64,000 nucleotides of DNA from Paenibacillus daejeonensis DSM 15491 (GCF_000378385.1 NZ_KB899670.1:118167-182166), one strand, 5' to 3'; positions 10,501 through 19,282 are shown, counted from the first letter of the stretch. Numbers and translations are program-made. The notes: a model not told the origin generated them from the sequence alone.

Positions 10501-13254
10501 GCCACTGCTCCAGACGGAATCGATACGTCCGTCTTCATGGTGAACTATACGGTGCTGGCGTCCGACGCCTACATTGCGAGACTCATCGAGGAGGCTCGCG
10601 CTCTGCACCCGGTCGCCGAGGCGCTCGAAGAGGACGATTACACGCCGGAGGGCTGGAGCATCATCATAGATGCGCTTACCGCATCCCAGGCCATCGTCGC
10701 CCTGCCTTCACCTACGCAGGCACAAGCGGGAACTGCATATTACAACCTGAAGCAGGCGCTGGACACCGTAACGCCGATTCCAGCGGCGGATATTCTCGGC
10801 AAGAGCGTGAATGTCACGCTGAATAATGGCAATACGGGACAGACGGCAAAAAATATCATCTCGGTCTGGTTCGACGACAAGCCAACCACCCATACCGAAT
10901 GGCAGGGCAGCAATCAGTGGGCGATGTTCGATTTTGGCGTGGGGACGACCTTCACGCTGGATCGCGCGAAGATTCTGGCCAGGCCGCAGTGGGGCTCCAG
11001 AATTGCCGGCGTCCGCATTGAGGGCTCCAATAATGGCACCCAGTGGACACAACTGACGGACCCGGCAGCGAACACGGATGCCTTGCAGAAGTTCTTCAGC
11101 CGGGACACGGAGACGGCCTGCCGCTATATCCGCGCAGCCAACTCCGGCGGCTGGTATGCCAACCTGAGCGAGCTCAGGCTGTATGGTACATTCACGGATC
11201 TGGACCTGCGCAAGGATATTCACACCGCCTCGCTGGCTTCCGACAATGAAGCCGATCCGGGTATTGCAGAGGTGGGGGATACGGTCACCCTTTCCTTTGT
11301 GGCGGACAATGTCCTGGAGGATGTGAGTGTCGTCCTCTTCGATCGGGCGGCCCCGGCACAATCCGAGGATGGACTGAACTGGAAGGCAGATTTTACTGTC
11401 AGCAAAACCGATATGCCTGGCCCCGTCTCCTTCACGATTAACTACAAGGATGGGTGGCCAATTGAGGAGACGACGGACGGTACGGCAGTGGAGGTGCTGG
11501 AGGAGCCGGGCTTCATCGAGGAGGTAACCTCACTTGCCCGCTTCATCGATTCGACGCCGAGCCGCTCGCCTGAGGCGACGCTGACGCAGGTCGGCTACCT
11601 GTTCGATGGCAATATTCGGACCAACTCCGACTTCCGCGGTCCGGGCAACAACGGCGCCGGCTGGGTCATCATGGACTTTCAGGAGCGCACGGTGCAGCTG
11701 TCCCAGGTGAAGCTGATTGCGCGTCAGGATCAGCTCGGACGTGCCAGCGGGACGTTGCTCCAGGGCTCCAACGACCAGGAGAACTGGACGAATCTGATCT
11801 CCGGCGTGCAAGGCATTGCGCCGTGGCAGGTATTCGACGTCTCGGATGAGACGGCCTACCGCTATCTGAGACTGACCAATCCGGGCAACTGGTTCGGGAA
11901 TCTGGGCGAGCTGAAGCTCTATGGCAAGGTTCAGGCGTCTGGAGCCGAAGAAGTGGATGATTCGGCTCTTCGGGACGCACTGGCGGACGCGGCAGCCATC
12001 GACCTGTCGCTGTATACGTCAGAAACCGCAGCCCTGCTGGAAGCCGCAGTGAGTGCCGCCCAAGCCACGCTGGAGAGCGATGATACGACCCAAGCGGAGA
12101 TTGACGAGGCGACGGGACAGCTGCGGGAGGCCATCGAAGGCCTGGTTCTCCTGGTGCCTGCCGCATGGGTATCGGGTACGGAGACTGCACGGGCCGGCGT
12201 TCCGGTGGAGCTACGGATCGGAGTCACGCTGCCTAGCGTCAGCTACACTGTAGTGGAGGTCGAGGTGCACTATGATCCGGCTGCGCTGGAATTCCAGCAT
12301 GATGGAGAGGAGCTGGCCCAGGATGTGGTGCAGCCGCTGCACCCTGAACTGGCTGTGCTGGGTACAGCCATCAAGCCGGAGCAAGGCAGAATCAAGGTTA
12401 TTCTGGGCCAGTCCACCCCGCTCTCCGGGGATGGCGAATGGTTCAAGCTGCAAGGTCATGCTAGAGCAGGCGCCGAGCCTGGAGACACGGTGGTGCGTAT
12501 AGCCAGTGCCGAGCTGTCGCTGGAGGGCGAGTCGATCCCGGTCGATACCGATCTGGCGCAGCATGTCATCCAGATCGCCGCAGCGGATGCCAGTCAGCTG
12601 AGCGAAGCGATCCGAGCCGCTCGCTCCCTGCACGACGGTGCCTCAGAGAGCGTCTCGCCTGGACAATACCCGCAGGGGGCCAAGGCAACGCTGCTGTCTG
12701 CTATCCGCGCTGCAGAGGCGGTAAGCGAGAATGGAGGCGCCACCCAGGCGCAGATTGACGCTGCGCTGGTAGCCTTGAATCAGGCGGTGGCAACCTTCAG
12801 AGCGAGTGTTATTGTTGTCCAGCCGGTGCCAGGCGACAAGACTGCGCTGATCGGCCTGCTCCAACAATCGCAGGCGCTCTTGGATAATGCGGTCGAAGGC
12901 AGCAAGGTCGGTCAGTATGCCGTGGGCTCGAAGAATGCTTTGACACAGGCCATTCAGGCTGCTGCGGCGGTTAGAAACCAGAGCTATGCGTCGCAGGCGA
13001 CCATTGATCAGGCGACAGCCGCGCTCGAATCGGCCGTTCAGGTCTTTACGAGGAGTCTGGTATCACTCGTTCCGGGTGCGACCCGCATTACCATCAGGGA
13101 TCTTTCCATTGTCATGCAATACTACGGAACGGTCTCCGGTGACAGCAAGTGGAACGAAATTGAGGCAGCGGATCTCTCGGGTGAGGGCCGGATCGACATT
13201 AAGGTGCTGGCCGGTATTGCCCGACTGATTCTGGATGTTTGGATGGACCAATAA
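7549..13254 (+). CDS. Giant secreted alginate-lyase-like enzyme with cohesin, FIVAR and dockerin-like modules
   Basis: Secreted protein of 1901 residues. Signal peptide 1-33; alginate-lyase-like alpha/alpha catalytic region about 60-450 (NQGNFGTEAY; QQVEMGRDIPHAQD); several beta domains 450-1080; F5/8C domains about 1079-1217 and 1322-1460; FIVAR 1464-1537; cohesin-like domain 1539-1677; two more FIVARs 1680-1837; dockerin-like end 1842-1901. It lacks SLH repeats, unlike the lyase upstream, and the next gene encodes a cohesin-SLH protein that could hold it on the wall. In Clostridium perfringens glycosidases, FIVAR-dockerin pairs bind cohesin modules of partner enzymes; this layout is similar. 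The dockerin calcium loops are degraded (see findings). AGGAG is 13 bases from the ATG, rather far. The substrate is inferred to be a uronate-containing polymer. Confidence 0.85.
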   Translation: MGNRLNKTGACVLAVLLLLQSLSFTGGSKAQAAPDTPREGYTSTVPTPQNSSWINPDYNRDYDDLVVRSDSGLVHPGYYISREDLNVMRDMIWQGMSPWKESFEVFRNSAFASLDYVMSGPFTTLTSDRETYALIRDGNAAYNLSLMWYITGDDAYAEKAKSILNSWASTLEADAKRDIIRNGIAGPMLVMAAEILRYTPSAGWGSETELANFERMLRLLIPGVDRTDGYFNQGNFGTEAYMAIAIYLDDLEMYKKAIERIVHNKAQVGVSGMTYNHSLNAMILPSGQQVEMGRDIPHAQDSMRPWAAMARTSYIQGTLVNEEGEFTPAEAGGVNLFEVHDQKLLKYAAYFAKYNLGSDVIWQPNMNGTGDQAPFDKITTDGRGRIFYAYGGLVNYYKHQQGYEAEDVRNDLYMNHEDGRYLQLYGGNTYGSLYNYIDAAYEASGTVGIDEMLTTPWTVSLGQTGTGLPAAPEPADDSYELWNRIPGYSYTATGGTEGGVITEPFVDEDGVTRFATSNVKNGAWTAYTVDFDQFGSTPQQLADQLVISFGMNSNIGGSIDVRVGPYVEKPTVNHYNSSLLAGSIQVINSTWYNIFRTNVGQLTTRPELLTGKKTVYFYFYGSANGYNFHGNTMWFKFAPSTLAFETRAADAQVFSRAASEKRPDGTVTLTNGGYIGFKNMDFDRGISRFLVNARTGGGSLKLMLGSPEGTPFKTYELQSTGELMRGLTFTHSEAEQVVGRNGGDNELYLVYEGDSSITIDTFVAMPEMSNNDFVPVRGGNYTYHLEGEAVREEGRQGSVKLGVAPSSSSSITYSNVDFKTGSPALRIKVKSDTDARLQVNMLGNPVGQVAEYSIPKTDGLGEDGWITIQYHLADSRYETQAGVTNFLRFTASSTDSGTVELQDFLLGEGGDYPRLELEHSEREILLYPGATYENKVQAFDASGSRLELVPTSLPGTATYDANSGELTWQVPAEQPAGEGYITLAATAPDGIDTSVFMVNYTVLASDAYIARLIEEARALHPVAEALEEDDYTPEGWSIIIDALTASQAIVALPSPTQAQAGTAYYNLKQALDTVTPIPAADILGKSVNVTLNNGNTGQTAKNIISVWFDDKPTTHTEWQGSNQWAMFDFGVGTTFTLDRAKILARPQWGSRIAGVRIEGSNNGTQWTQLTDPAANTDALQKFFSRDTETACRYIRAANSGGWYANLSELRLYGTFTDLDLRKDIHTASLASDNEADPGIAEVGDTVTLSFVADNVLEDVSVVLFDRAAPAQSEDGLNWKADFTVSKTDMPGPVSFTINYKDGWPIEETTDGTAVEVLEEPGFIEEVTSLARFIDSTPSRSPEATLTQVGYLFDGNIRTNSDFRGPGNNGAGWVIMDFQERTVQLSQVKLIARQDQLGRASGTLLQGSNDQENWTNLISGVQGIAPWQVFDVSDETAYRYLRLTNPGNWFGNLGELKLYGKVQASGAEEVDDSALRDALADAAAIDLSLYTSETAALLEAAVSAAQATLESDDTTQAEIDEATGQLREAIEGLVLLVPAAWVSGTETARAGVPVELRIGVTLPSVSYTVVEVEVHYDPAALEFQHDGEELAQDVVQPLHPELAVLGTAIKPEQGRIKVILGQSTPLSGDGEWFKLQGHARAGAEPGDTVVRIASAELSLEGESIPVDTDLAQHVIQIAAADASQLSEAIRAARSLHDGASESVSPGQYPQGAKATLLSAIRAAEAVSENGGATQAQIDAALVALNQAVATFRASVIVVQPVPGDKTALIGLLQQSQALLDNAVEGSKVGQYAVGSKNALTQAIQAAAAVRNQSYASQATIDQATAALESAVQVFTRSLVSLVPGATRITIRDLSIVMQYYGTVSGDSKWNEIEAADLSGEGRIDIKVLAGIARLILDVWMDQ

Positions 13255-13262
13255 CAAATACG

Positions 13263-13290
13263 GGGCAATGGGGATACGTCTCCATTGCCC
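13263..13290 (+). other. Stem-loop between lyase gene and cohesin-SLH gene
   Basis: GGGCAATGGGGA / TCTCCATTGCCC forms a nearly perfect 12-bp stem with a 4-nt loop, 9 bases after the stop codon. There is no T-run, and the next gene starts 28 bases later. It is better explained as an RNA processing or stability element within one transcript than as a terminator. Confidence 0.55.
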
Positions 13291-13317
13291 TATACTATGG
13301 AAGGGTGAGCAGACTTG

Positions 13318-14301
13318 ATGAGGAAGAACATGATTCCCCTGATACTCGTATGTGTGGTTCTGGCTTCGTGGCTCCATCCGTATTCAGCCCGTGCGGCGGC
13401 TGCGGCTGTCTTTCACTTGCATGTAGAACCCCAGTCAACAGAGGAGCTTCACGTCATCGTGGAGGGACAGCAGCTCAGCGATGTGTATGCGTACGAGGTT
13501 TATTTGGCCTACGATGCGAGCAAGCTGCGGTTCGTCAGCGCTGATAGTTCGGTCCAGGGCTTCGGCTTCGTGGGCAGCGAGACGGAGGGCAATGTCTCGT
13601 ATGCGCTGACCAAAGTGGGCAGCACGCCTGGTATGAACGGGCAAGCAGAGCTGGCCCGCTTCGTCTTTGCGCCGATTGCGCCGGGCCAGACGGAGATCAG
13701 ACTGTACAAGGCAGAACTGGTCGATTCCGACATTGAGAAGGTCAGTCTGACGCTGGATGTCCGGGCTCTTGCCGGTGACCGGATTGCATTCACCGACATT
13801 GCAGGCCATTGGGCGGAGCAGCAGATTATACAGGCTGTAGGCAAGGGCTGGGTAACCGGGTATCCGGACGGCACCTTCAAGCCCCAGTCGCAGGTAACAC
13901 GTGCGGAATTTGCCGCCATGCTGGTGAGGGGGCTGGATCAGGAGCATGCAGCGACTCCCCCGCCATTCTCGGACGTCATCCCCGCCTGGGCTAGTGACGC
14001 TGTAGCTGCGGCGGTGGAGGCCGGCTATATCCAAGGGTATGCGGATGGCACGTTCCGGGCGAATCAGCCGATCTCCCGTCCAGAGATTGCTGCAATGGTA
14101 GCCAGAGCCGCCGGTCTTGAGCTGCCGCAGGAGGCAGTGCTGTCGTTTGCAGATGCGGGCGATGTGCCTGGCTGGGCAGTGCCACATATAGCGGCTGCGG
14201 TCGATGCGGGCATGGTGCAAGGCAGGGGTAACAACCGCTTCGCGCCACTCGAACAAGCGACTCGGGCAGAGGCTGTGACACTGCTGCTTAAGCTGTTTTA
14301 A
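13318..14301 (+). CDS. Cohesin-SLH surface anchoring protein (mini-anchoring scaffoldin)
   Basis: Small secreted protein of 327 residues: signal peptide 1-27 ending near ARAAAAA, one cohesin-like beta-sandwich about 28-155 (YEVYLAYDASKLRFVSADSS; ELARFVFAPI), then three SLH repeats about 158-327 (each with a GYxDGTF-like motif and a TRAEF/RPEI helix). The SLH part should bind the pyruvylated cell-wall polymer and the cohesin should capture a dockerin, so its likely job is to display dockerin proteins such as the enzyme just upstream. Start: ATG at 13318, with GGAAGGG upstream; a TTG directly before it is possible. It is clearly paralogous to the protein at 61986. Anchoring scaffoldins of this form are known from clostridial cellulosomes, usually with larger partners. 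Confidence 0.85.
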   Translation: MRKNMIPLILVCVVLASWLHPYSARAAAAAVFHLHVEPQSTEELHVIVEGQQLSDVYAYEVYLAYDASKLRFVSADSSVQGFGFVGSETEGNVSYALTKVGSTPGMNGQAELARFVFAPIAPGQTEIRLYKAELVDSDIEKVSLTLDVRALAGDRIAFTDIAGHWAEQQIIQAVGKGWVTGYPDGTFKPQSQVTRAEFAAMLVRGLDQEHAATPPPFSDVIPAWASDAVAAAVEAGYIQGYADGTFRANQPISRPEIAAMVARAAGLELPQEAVLSFADAGDVPGWAVPHIAAAVDAGMVQGRGNNRFAPLEQATRAEAVTLLLKLF

Positions 14302-14482
14302 GACAGTGTGACAGCCTAGAGAGTGGCATTGGCAGGCACTTCTGCGGCTGGGCTTATTGACTCTAACTGGGCAACCTTATACGAGATTTAATTCTCCTTC
14401 GCTTTCTGGCTTATAGCCATGTACAACGGTCTGCCATCCGGTATAGTGGAAGAAGCAAGTATAGATTCCTAAAGGATGGTGC

Positions 14483-15247
14483 ATGCATATGCTGTTGGGC
14501 GCTCAATTGTACACGGTTCGCAATTACGTCAAGACGGAACAGGACATCCGCTATACGCTGGGGAAAATCGCCGAAATGGGCTATACCACCGTACAGGCAT
14601 CGGCACTGGGGCCAATTGCCCCGGAGCGGCTTCGCGAGATCTGCGATGAATTATCTCTGAAGATTGTCCTCACTCACATCCCCGCCGACCGGCTGCTAAA
14701 CGAAACCGAGCAAGTGATTCGCGAGCATGAGGTGCTGGGCTGCGACTACATCGGAATTGGCGGCATGCCGGACAAATACCGGACAGCGGAGTGGTACAGC
14801 CACTTTGCCGAGGATTTCCGGGAGCCGGCCAAGAAGCTGGCGGCCGCAGGCAAGCTGTTCATGTATCACAACCATAATTTTGAGTTTGAGAAAATTGGCG
14901 GGAAGCGGCTGATCGAGCGGCTGGCTGAAGATTTTGCCGCTGACGAGATGGGCTTCACACTGGATACGTATTGGGTGCATGCGGGTGGTGCGGATGTCGT
15001 CCAGTGGATCGAGCAGCTCGGCGATCGGCTGCCTTGCGTGCATTTGAAGGATATGACGGTCCAGGGCATGACCCAACTGATGGCCCCGGTGCTGGAGGGC
15101 AACATGAATTTCCACGCCATTCTGAAAGCGCTTGAGAAGGCAGGCTCCACCAAGTATCTGCTCATCGAGCAGGACACCTGCCAGGGCAGCCCCTTCGATT
15201 CGCTCCAGACCAGCTACACCAATTTGGCGGCGCTGGGTTATAGGTAG
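14483..15247 (+). CDS. Sugar phosphate isomerase/epimerase family protein (xylose-isomerase-like TIM barrel)
   Basis: Cytoplasmic protein of 254 residues with the AP-endonuclease-2-like TIM-barrel fold: YTLGKIAEMGYTTVQASAL near the N-terminus, YHNHNFEF (metal-site region), GFTLDTYWVHAGG, and CVHLKDM near the C-terminus. The metal-binding Glu/Asp/His pattern of this superfamily seems intact. AAAGGATGG is 6 bases upstream of the ATG; a second ATG two codons in is also possible. It stands alone, 182 bp after the cohesin-SLH gene and before a strong terminator. It may process sugars imported by the adjacent ABC system, but its substrate is unknown. Confidence 0.85.
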   Translation: MHMLLGAQLYTVRNYVKTEQDIRYTLGKIAEMGYTTVQASALGPIAPERLREICDELSLKIVLTHIPADRLLNETEQVIREHEVLGCDYIGIGGMPDKYRTAEWYSHFAEDFREPAKKLAAAGKLFMYHNHNFEFEKIGGKRLIERLAEDFAADEMGFTLDTYWVHAGGADVVQWIEQLGDRLPCVHLKDMTVQGMTQLMAPVLEGNMNFHAILKALEKAGSTKYLLIEQDTCQGSPFDSLQTSYTNLAALGYR

Positions 15248-15323
15248 GTAGCTGCTGGGAGGCAGGAACGTCAAGCTCTCTAGTAACGGTTACCTTGGAG
15301 CAACACGCATGCACCATAAAGAC

Positions 15324-15382
15324 AAAATCATGTTCTATTCGGGTAAGTAAACCACTTTCCGAATGAGGACATGATTTTTTTT
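15324..15382 (+). terminator. Strong rho-independent terminator after sugar isomerase gene
   Basis: A long imperfect stem pairs 15324-15342 with 15359-15378 (AAAATCATG / CATGATTTT outside, ATTCGG / CCGAAT inside), followed by eight Ts. Confidence 0.85.
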
Positions 15383-15389
15383 ATGCCAG

Positions 15390-15816
15390 GGGTAAAAGGT
15401 TACTTGAATCGGGCGACAGCCGACGGGTGCGCCAAACCAAGGGTAAAAGGTTACTTGAATCGGGTAAAAGCCGACGGGTGCGCCAAACCAGGGGTAAAAT
15501 GTTACTTGGATCGGGCAAAAGTCGGTGGATGAGCCAACCAAGGGTAAAATGTTACTTGAATCGGGCAAAAGTCGGCGGATGAGCCAACCAAGGGTAAAAG
15601 GTTACTTGGATCGGGCAAAAGTCGGTGGGTGCGCCAAACCAAGGGTAAAAGGTTACTTGAATCGGGCAAAAGTCGGTGGGTGCGCCAAACCAAGGGTAAA
15701 AGGTTACTTGGATCGGGCAAAAGTCGGTGGGTGCGCCAAACCAGGGGTAAAAGGTTACTTGAATCGGGCAAAAGCCGACGGGTGCGCCAAACCAGGGGTA
15801 AAATGTTACTTGAATT
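15390..15816 (+). repeat. Tandem array of eight 50-51-bp units plus a partial ninth
   Basis: Units begin with GGGTAAAA at 15390, 15441, 15492, 15542, 15592, 15643, 15694, 15745 and 15796. Each contains GGTTACTTGAATCGGGC or a close variant and ends GCGCCAAACC. Copies differ by a few substitutions, and two are 50 bp. The array fills the space between the isomerase terminator and the helicase gene. Because 51 is a multiple of three it yields long open frames, but none has a ribosome binding site or recognisable product, so I treat it as non-coding. The same core recurs inverted at 57847-58026. Confidence 0.95.
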
Positions 15817-15899
15817 GCCCCTCTGCCATGACCACCCATCGGATGGGGGGAGCGAGTATGCTATAATGGCGTTACTTTGGAGAGAAGGGCGAGGAACGG

Positions 15900-18800
15900 A
15901 TGAAGGTTCAGCTGACGATGCGCAATATTCAGTCCCTGTGCGGGCAGAGCGCACTCCGCAAGGGCGAGGCGCTGTGTCGGGCGGGCAAAGTGACCGTGGC
16001 GCTGATCGAAATGGATGAGGATTGGGTGGTTTATGAGGCGGCGGTGCAAGACCGCGGCAGCAGCCGGGTGAGGGTGGAATTACGGGCGGACGGTGCCGTG
16101 GCGGCCAGTTGCCCCTGTTCCATCCATTTTGCATTTGACCAATATTGCAAGCATGTTGCCGCCGCCCTGCGGCAGATTATGCTCATGCAGCAAGATGAAG
16201 ATGAGACGCCACAATCACAGATACAGCCGAGAAGCAAGGAAGCCATAGCGGAATCCGGTGAGCTCCAGCTGGTCAGCCGGCTGCTGGATGCCTTCCGGTA
16301 TGAGGCGCGAGCCGGCAGCGGCGAACGCGGATTAATTGAGACGCGCCGCCCCATCGCGGCGGAATTCCTCGTTGTGCCCTACACGCAGGGCAGCCGCAGT
16401 GGCCTACTGGGCGTCGAGCTTAAGGTGGGGGACGAGAGCCGTTACGTCGTCCCCGACCTGCGGGCGTTTCTGCGGCATTTCGAGCGGGGGGAAGCGTATG
16501 ATTTTTCGCGGCACTTCACCTATGATCCGACGCTTCAGTGCTTCGGCCCCGCCGAGGATGAGGTGTTCCGGCAGCTGCTGGAGATCTGGCGCAGCGAGCG
16601 GCTCCAGCGGGAGGCGGCAGGCGCTTTGTACACCGGTGAGGTTGGCGATCCGAGGACGCTTCCCGTACCCCCGGCAGCCTGGGAGCTGCTGGGACCCAAG
16701 CTGGCCACTGCCTCGCATGCCAAACTAAAGAGCGGCGAGCGGCTCCATCCGCTTCGATGGGACGATGCACTTCCGATCCGGTTCGTGTTCGAGCAGACGC
16801 AGGAGGAGGGGTGCCAGCTGGTTGCCGATGGGCTGCGCGAGCTGCTGGTGCTGCCTTCGTACGGACTGGCAGTAGCGGAAGGCAAGCTTGTCCGGCTCCA
16901 GCCAGCCGCATGCCGCAGGTTGACAGAGCTGCAAGCTGTACTGAAGAGCAGCGGGGAAGCGGATGCCATTCGTGTGCCGCAACAGCAGATCGGTCCGTTC
17001 ATGGAGCGGGTGATCCCGGGACTAATGCAGCTGGGCGAGGTGAGGATTGCCCAGACTATTAACGATCGCGTCATGCAGTCCAAGCTGGCTGCTCGGGTGT
17101 ACCTGGACCGGGTGCGTGACCGGCTACTGGCCGGATTAGAATTCCAGTATGGCGATATTGTGATTCACCCGCTGGAGCAGCGTGAGGACCGGCGGGGCGA
17201 GGGCCGCATTTTAGTCCGCGAAGGCGAGCGGGAGGCGCAGATTCTGGAGCTGATGGCTTCGTCCGGATTTGTCAGCACAGAGGGCGGCTACATTATGCAG
17301 GATGAGGAGGCGGAGTATGAGTTCCTGTACCGGGTGGTTCCGCAGCTGGAGCAGCTGGCCCGGATCTATGCCACGTCAGCAGTCAAAGAGCGGCTGTTTG
17401 TAGAGCATCCACCGCCGCGAATTGAAGTCAAAGCCGATGAGCGGACGCATTGGTTGGAGTTCCGCTTCCGGATGGATGACATCCCCGAGGATCAGATCCG
17501 CGAAGTCATCCGGTCCCTAGTCGAAAAACGCAAATACCACCGCCTCCCGACAGGTGCGCTGATGCCGCTGGAGACGGAGGAGATGCAGCGCATCGTCCAG
17601 ACGCTCAACGCGACGGGCCTACCACTCCCAGAGCTGAGCCAGCCGGTCTTCCGGCTGCCGCTCGTCAGGGGCATTCATCTCATGGAGAGCAGCGATGCCC
17701 AGTCAGACTCCCCACTTCGTATGGACAAGTCGCTGCGACTCTTGCTGGAGCATTTACGTCATCCTGACGCGCTGGACGTCGAGGTGCCGGAGACGGTCGA
17801 GCCCGTACTGCGGGATTATCAGGTGGAAGGGTATCGCTGGTTCAAAACGTTGGCTCACTATGGGCTTGGCGGCATTCTGGCCGATGATATGGGTCTTGGG
17901 AAAACGCTGCAGAGCATTGCGTATCTCGTCTCCGTCCTGCCACAGATTCGGGAGCATCGTCAACCTGCGCTCATCGTGGCACCGGCCTCGCTGATGTACA
18001 ATTGGCTCAGCGAGCTGCGACGGTTTGCCCCAGAGCTGCGCGTCGTTGTTGCCGATGGCAGCCGCAGCGACCGGCATGGCCTGCTGGACCGTTCCAGCGA
18101 ATATGACGCGGTTATTGTCTCGTACCCACTGCTGCGCCGGGATGCCGGACGATATGCAGAGCTGGGCTGGCATACACTAATTCTCGATGAAGCGCAGATG
18201 ATCAAGAATGATACCACCCAGACAGCCAAGGCTGTTAAAGCCATCGCTGCACGGTATCGGTTTGCGCTGACCGGCACCCCGGTGGAGAACCGACTTGAAG
18301 AGCTATGGTCGATTATGGATGCGATTCTGCCAGGGTTGTTCCCGGAGCGCAAGGCATTCGGCGAACTAAGTCGTGAGACGGTAGCCCGGCTGATTCGGCC
18401 TTTCCTGCTTCGCCGGATGAAGCGAGAGGTACTCGGCGAGCTGCCGGAGAAGATCGAGTCCGTTCATGTGTCCGAGCTGCTGCCCGAACAGCGCAAGCAT
18501 TACGCCGCATATCTGGCCAAGCTTCGGCATGATACGCTCAAGCATCTGGATGAGGAGGATTTTGCGAAGAGCCGCATCCGGATTCTGGCCGGTTTGACTC
18601 GGCTTCGCCAGCTCTGCTGTCATCCGGCCCTGTTCCTGGAGGATTATCAGGGCGGTTCTGCCAAGTTTGATCAGCTGCTGGAGATTGTTGAAGAGTGCGG
18701 ACGCTCCGGTCGGCGACTGCTGGTGTTTTCACAGTTTACGGGGATGCTGGAGATGATTGCGCGGGAGCTTGGTTACCGGGGCGTGCCCTACTTCTATCTC

Positions 18801-19208
18801 GATGGCAATACGCCTGCAGCGGAACGGGTTGAGCTGTGCGACCGCTATAATGCAGGTGAGCGCGACGTGTTCTTGATTTCGCTTAAGGCCGGTGGCACCG
18901 GGCTGAACCTGACGGGCGCGGATACGGTGGTCCTCTACGATTTGTGGTGGAATCCGGCGGTGGAGCAGCAGGCAGAGGACCGGGCGCATCGGCTCGGGCA
19001 GAAACGTGTGGTGCAGGTCATTCGACTGGTGGCGCGGGGAACGGTGGAAGAGAAGATGTACGAGCTGCAGCAGAAGAAAAAAGCGCTCGTCGCCGAAATC
19101 ATGGAACCCGGCGAGAACGCTTCAGGTGCTCTGACCGAGCAGGATGTCCGCGACCTGCTGGGGCTGGCGCAGAAGACAACCGTGCTCGGAGGAGAGCATC
19201 GTACCTAG
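15900..19208 (+). CDS. SNF2-family DEAD/H helicase with SWIM zinc finger
   Basis: Protein of 1102 residues, probably a DNA-translocating ATPase of the bacterial SNF2 (HepA/RapA-like) class. The N-terminus carries a SWIM zinc-binding motif (CPC..CKH, about residues 63-82). A central region is typical of bacterial SNF2 proteins. The C-terminal ATPase holds Walker A DDMGLGKT, the Walker B-like ILDEAQMIKN, TGTPVENRL, and the helicase C-terminal motifs LISLKAGGTGLNLT and QAEDRAHRLGQ. All key motifs look intact. The start at 15900 has a purine-rich site (GGGCGAGGA). It is probably monocistronic, and its cellular role (chromosome maintenance or transcription recycling) is not shown here. Confidence 0.93.
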   Translation: MKVQLTMRNIQSLCGQSALRKGEALCRAGKVTVALIEMDEDWVVYEAAVQDRGSSRVRVELRADGAVAASCPCSIHFAFDQYCKHVAAALRQIMLMQQDEDETPQSQIQPRSKEAIAESGELQLVSRLLDAFRYEARAGSGERGLIETRRPIAAEFLVVPYTQGSRSGLLGVELKVGDESRYVVPDLRAFLRHFERGEAYDFSRHFTYDPTLQCFGPAEDEVFRQLLEIWRSERLQREAAGALYTGEVGDPRTLPVPPAAWELLGPKLATASHAKLKSGERLHPLRWDDALPIRFVFEQTQEEGCQLVADGLRELLVLPSYGLAVAEGKLVRLQPAACRRLTELQAVLKSSGEADAIRVPQQQIGPFMERVIPGLMQLGEVRIAQTINDRVMQSKLAARVYLDRVRDRLLAGLEFQYGDIVIHPLEQREDRRGEGRILVREGEREAQILELMASSGFVSTEGGYIMQDEEAEYEFLYRVVPQLEQLARIYATSAVKERLFVEHPPPRIEVKADERTHWLEFRFRMDDIPEDQIREVIRSLVEKRKYHRLPTGALMPLETEEMQRIVQTLNATGLPLPELSQPVFRLPLVRGIHLMESSDAQSDSPLRMDKSLRLLLEHLRHPDALDVEVPETVEPVLRDYQVEGYRWFKTLAHYGLGGILADDMGLGKTLQSIAYLVSVLPQIREHRQPALIVAPASLMYNWLSELRRFAPELRVVVADGSRSDRHGLLDRSSEYDAVIVSYPLLRRDAGRYAELGWHTLILDEAQMIKNDTTQTAKAVKAIAARYRFALTGTPVENRLEELWSIMDAILPGLFPERKAFGELSRETVARLIRPFLLRRMKREVLGELPEKIESVHVSELLPEQRKHYAAYLAKLRHDTLKHLDEEDFAKSRIRILAGLTRLRQLCCHPALFLEDYQGGSAKFDQLLEIVEECGRSGRRLLVFSQFTGMLEMIARELGYRGVPYFYLDGNTPAAERVELCDRYNAGERDVFLISLKAGGTGLNLTGADTVVLYDLWWNPAVEQQAEDRAHRLGQKRVVQVIRLVARGTVEEKMYELQQKKKALVAEIMEPGENASGALTEQDVRDLLGLAQKTTVLGGEHRT

Positions 19209-19212
19209 GTGT

Positions 19213-19247
19213 GGAAAGGGACAACAGCGATCGTAAGTCCCCTTTCC
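19213..19247. terminator. Convergent terminator between helicase and efflux genes
   Basis: GGAAAGGGAC pairs with GTCCCCTTTCC, with one bulge and a 14-nt loop, in the 74-bp gap between two convergent genes. It could serve both strands. Confidence 0.6.
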
Positions 19248-19282
19248 TCGTAACGGCCATAGGAACGTTATTTCAGGAGCAA

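Noticed and set aside
15390..15816. CRISPR array
   Set aside because: Units are continuous 50-51-bp repeats without unique spacers, and no cas genes are in the window.
15502..16134. Repetitive open frames on both strands over the 15390 array, coding for repeated peptides such as IQVTFYPWFGAP
   Set aside because: The 51-bp unit is a multiple of three, so open frames arise automatically. No start signal, signal peptide or conserved domain was seen.
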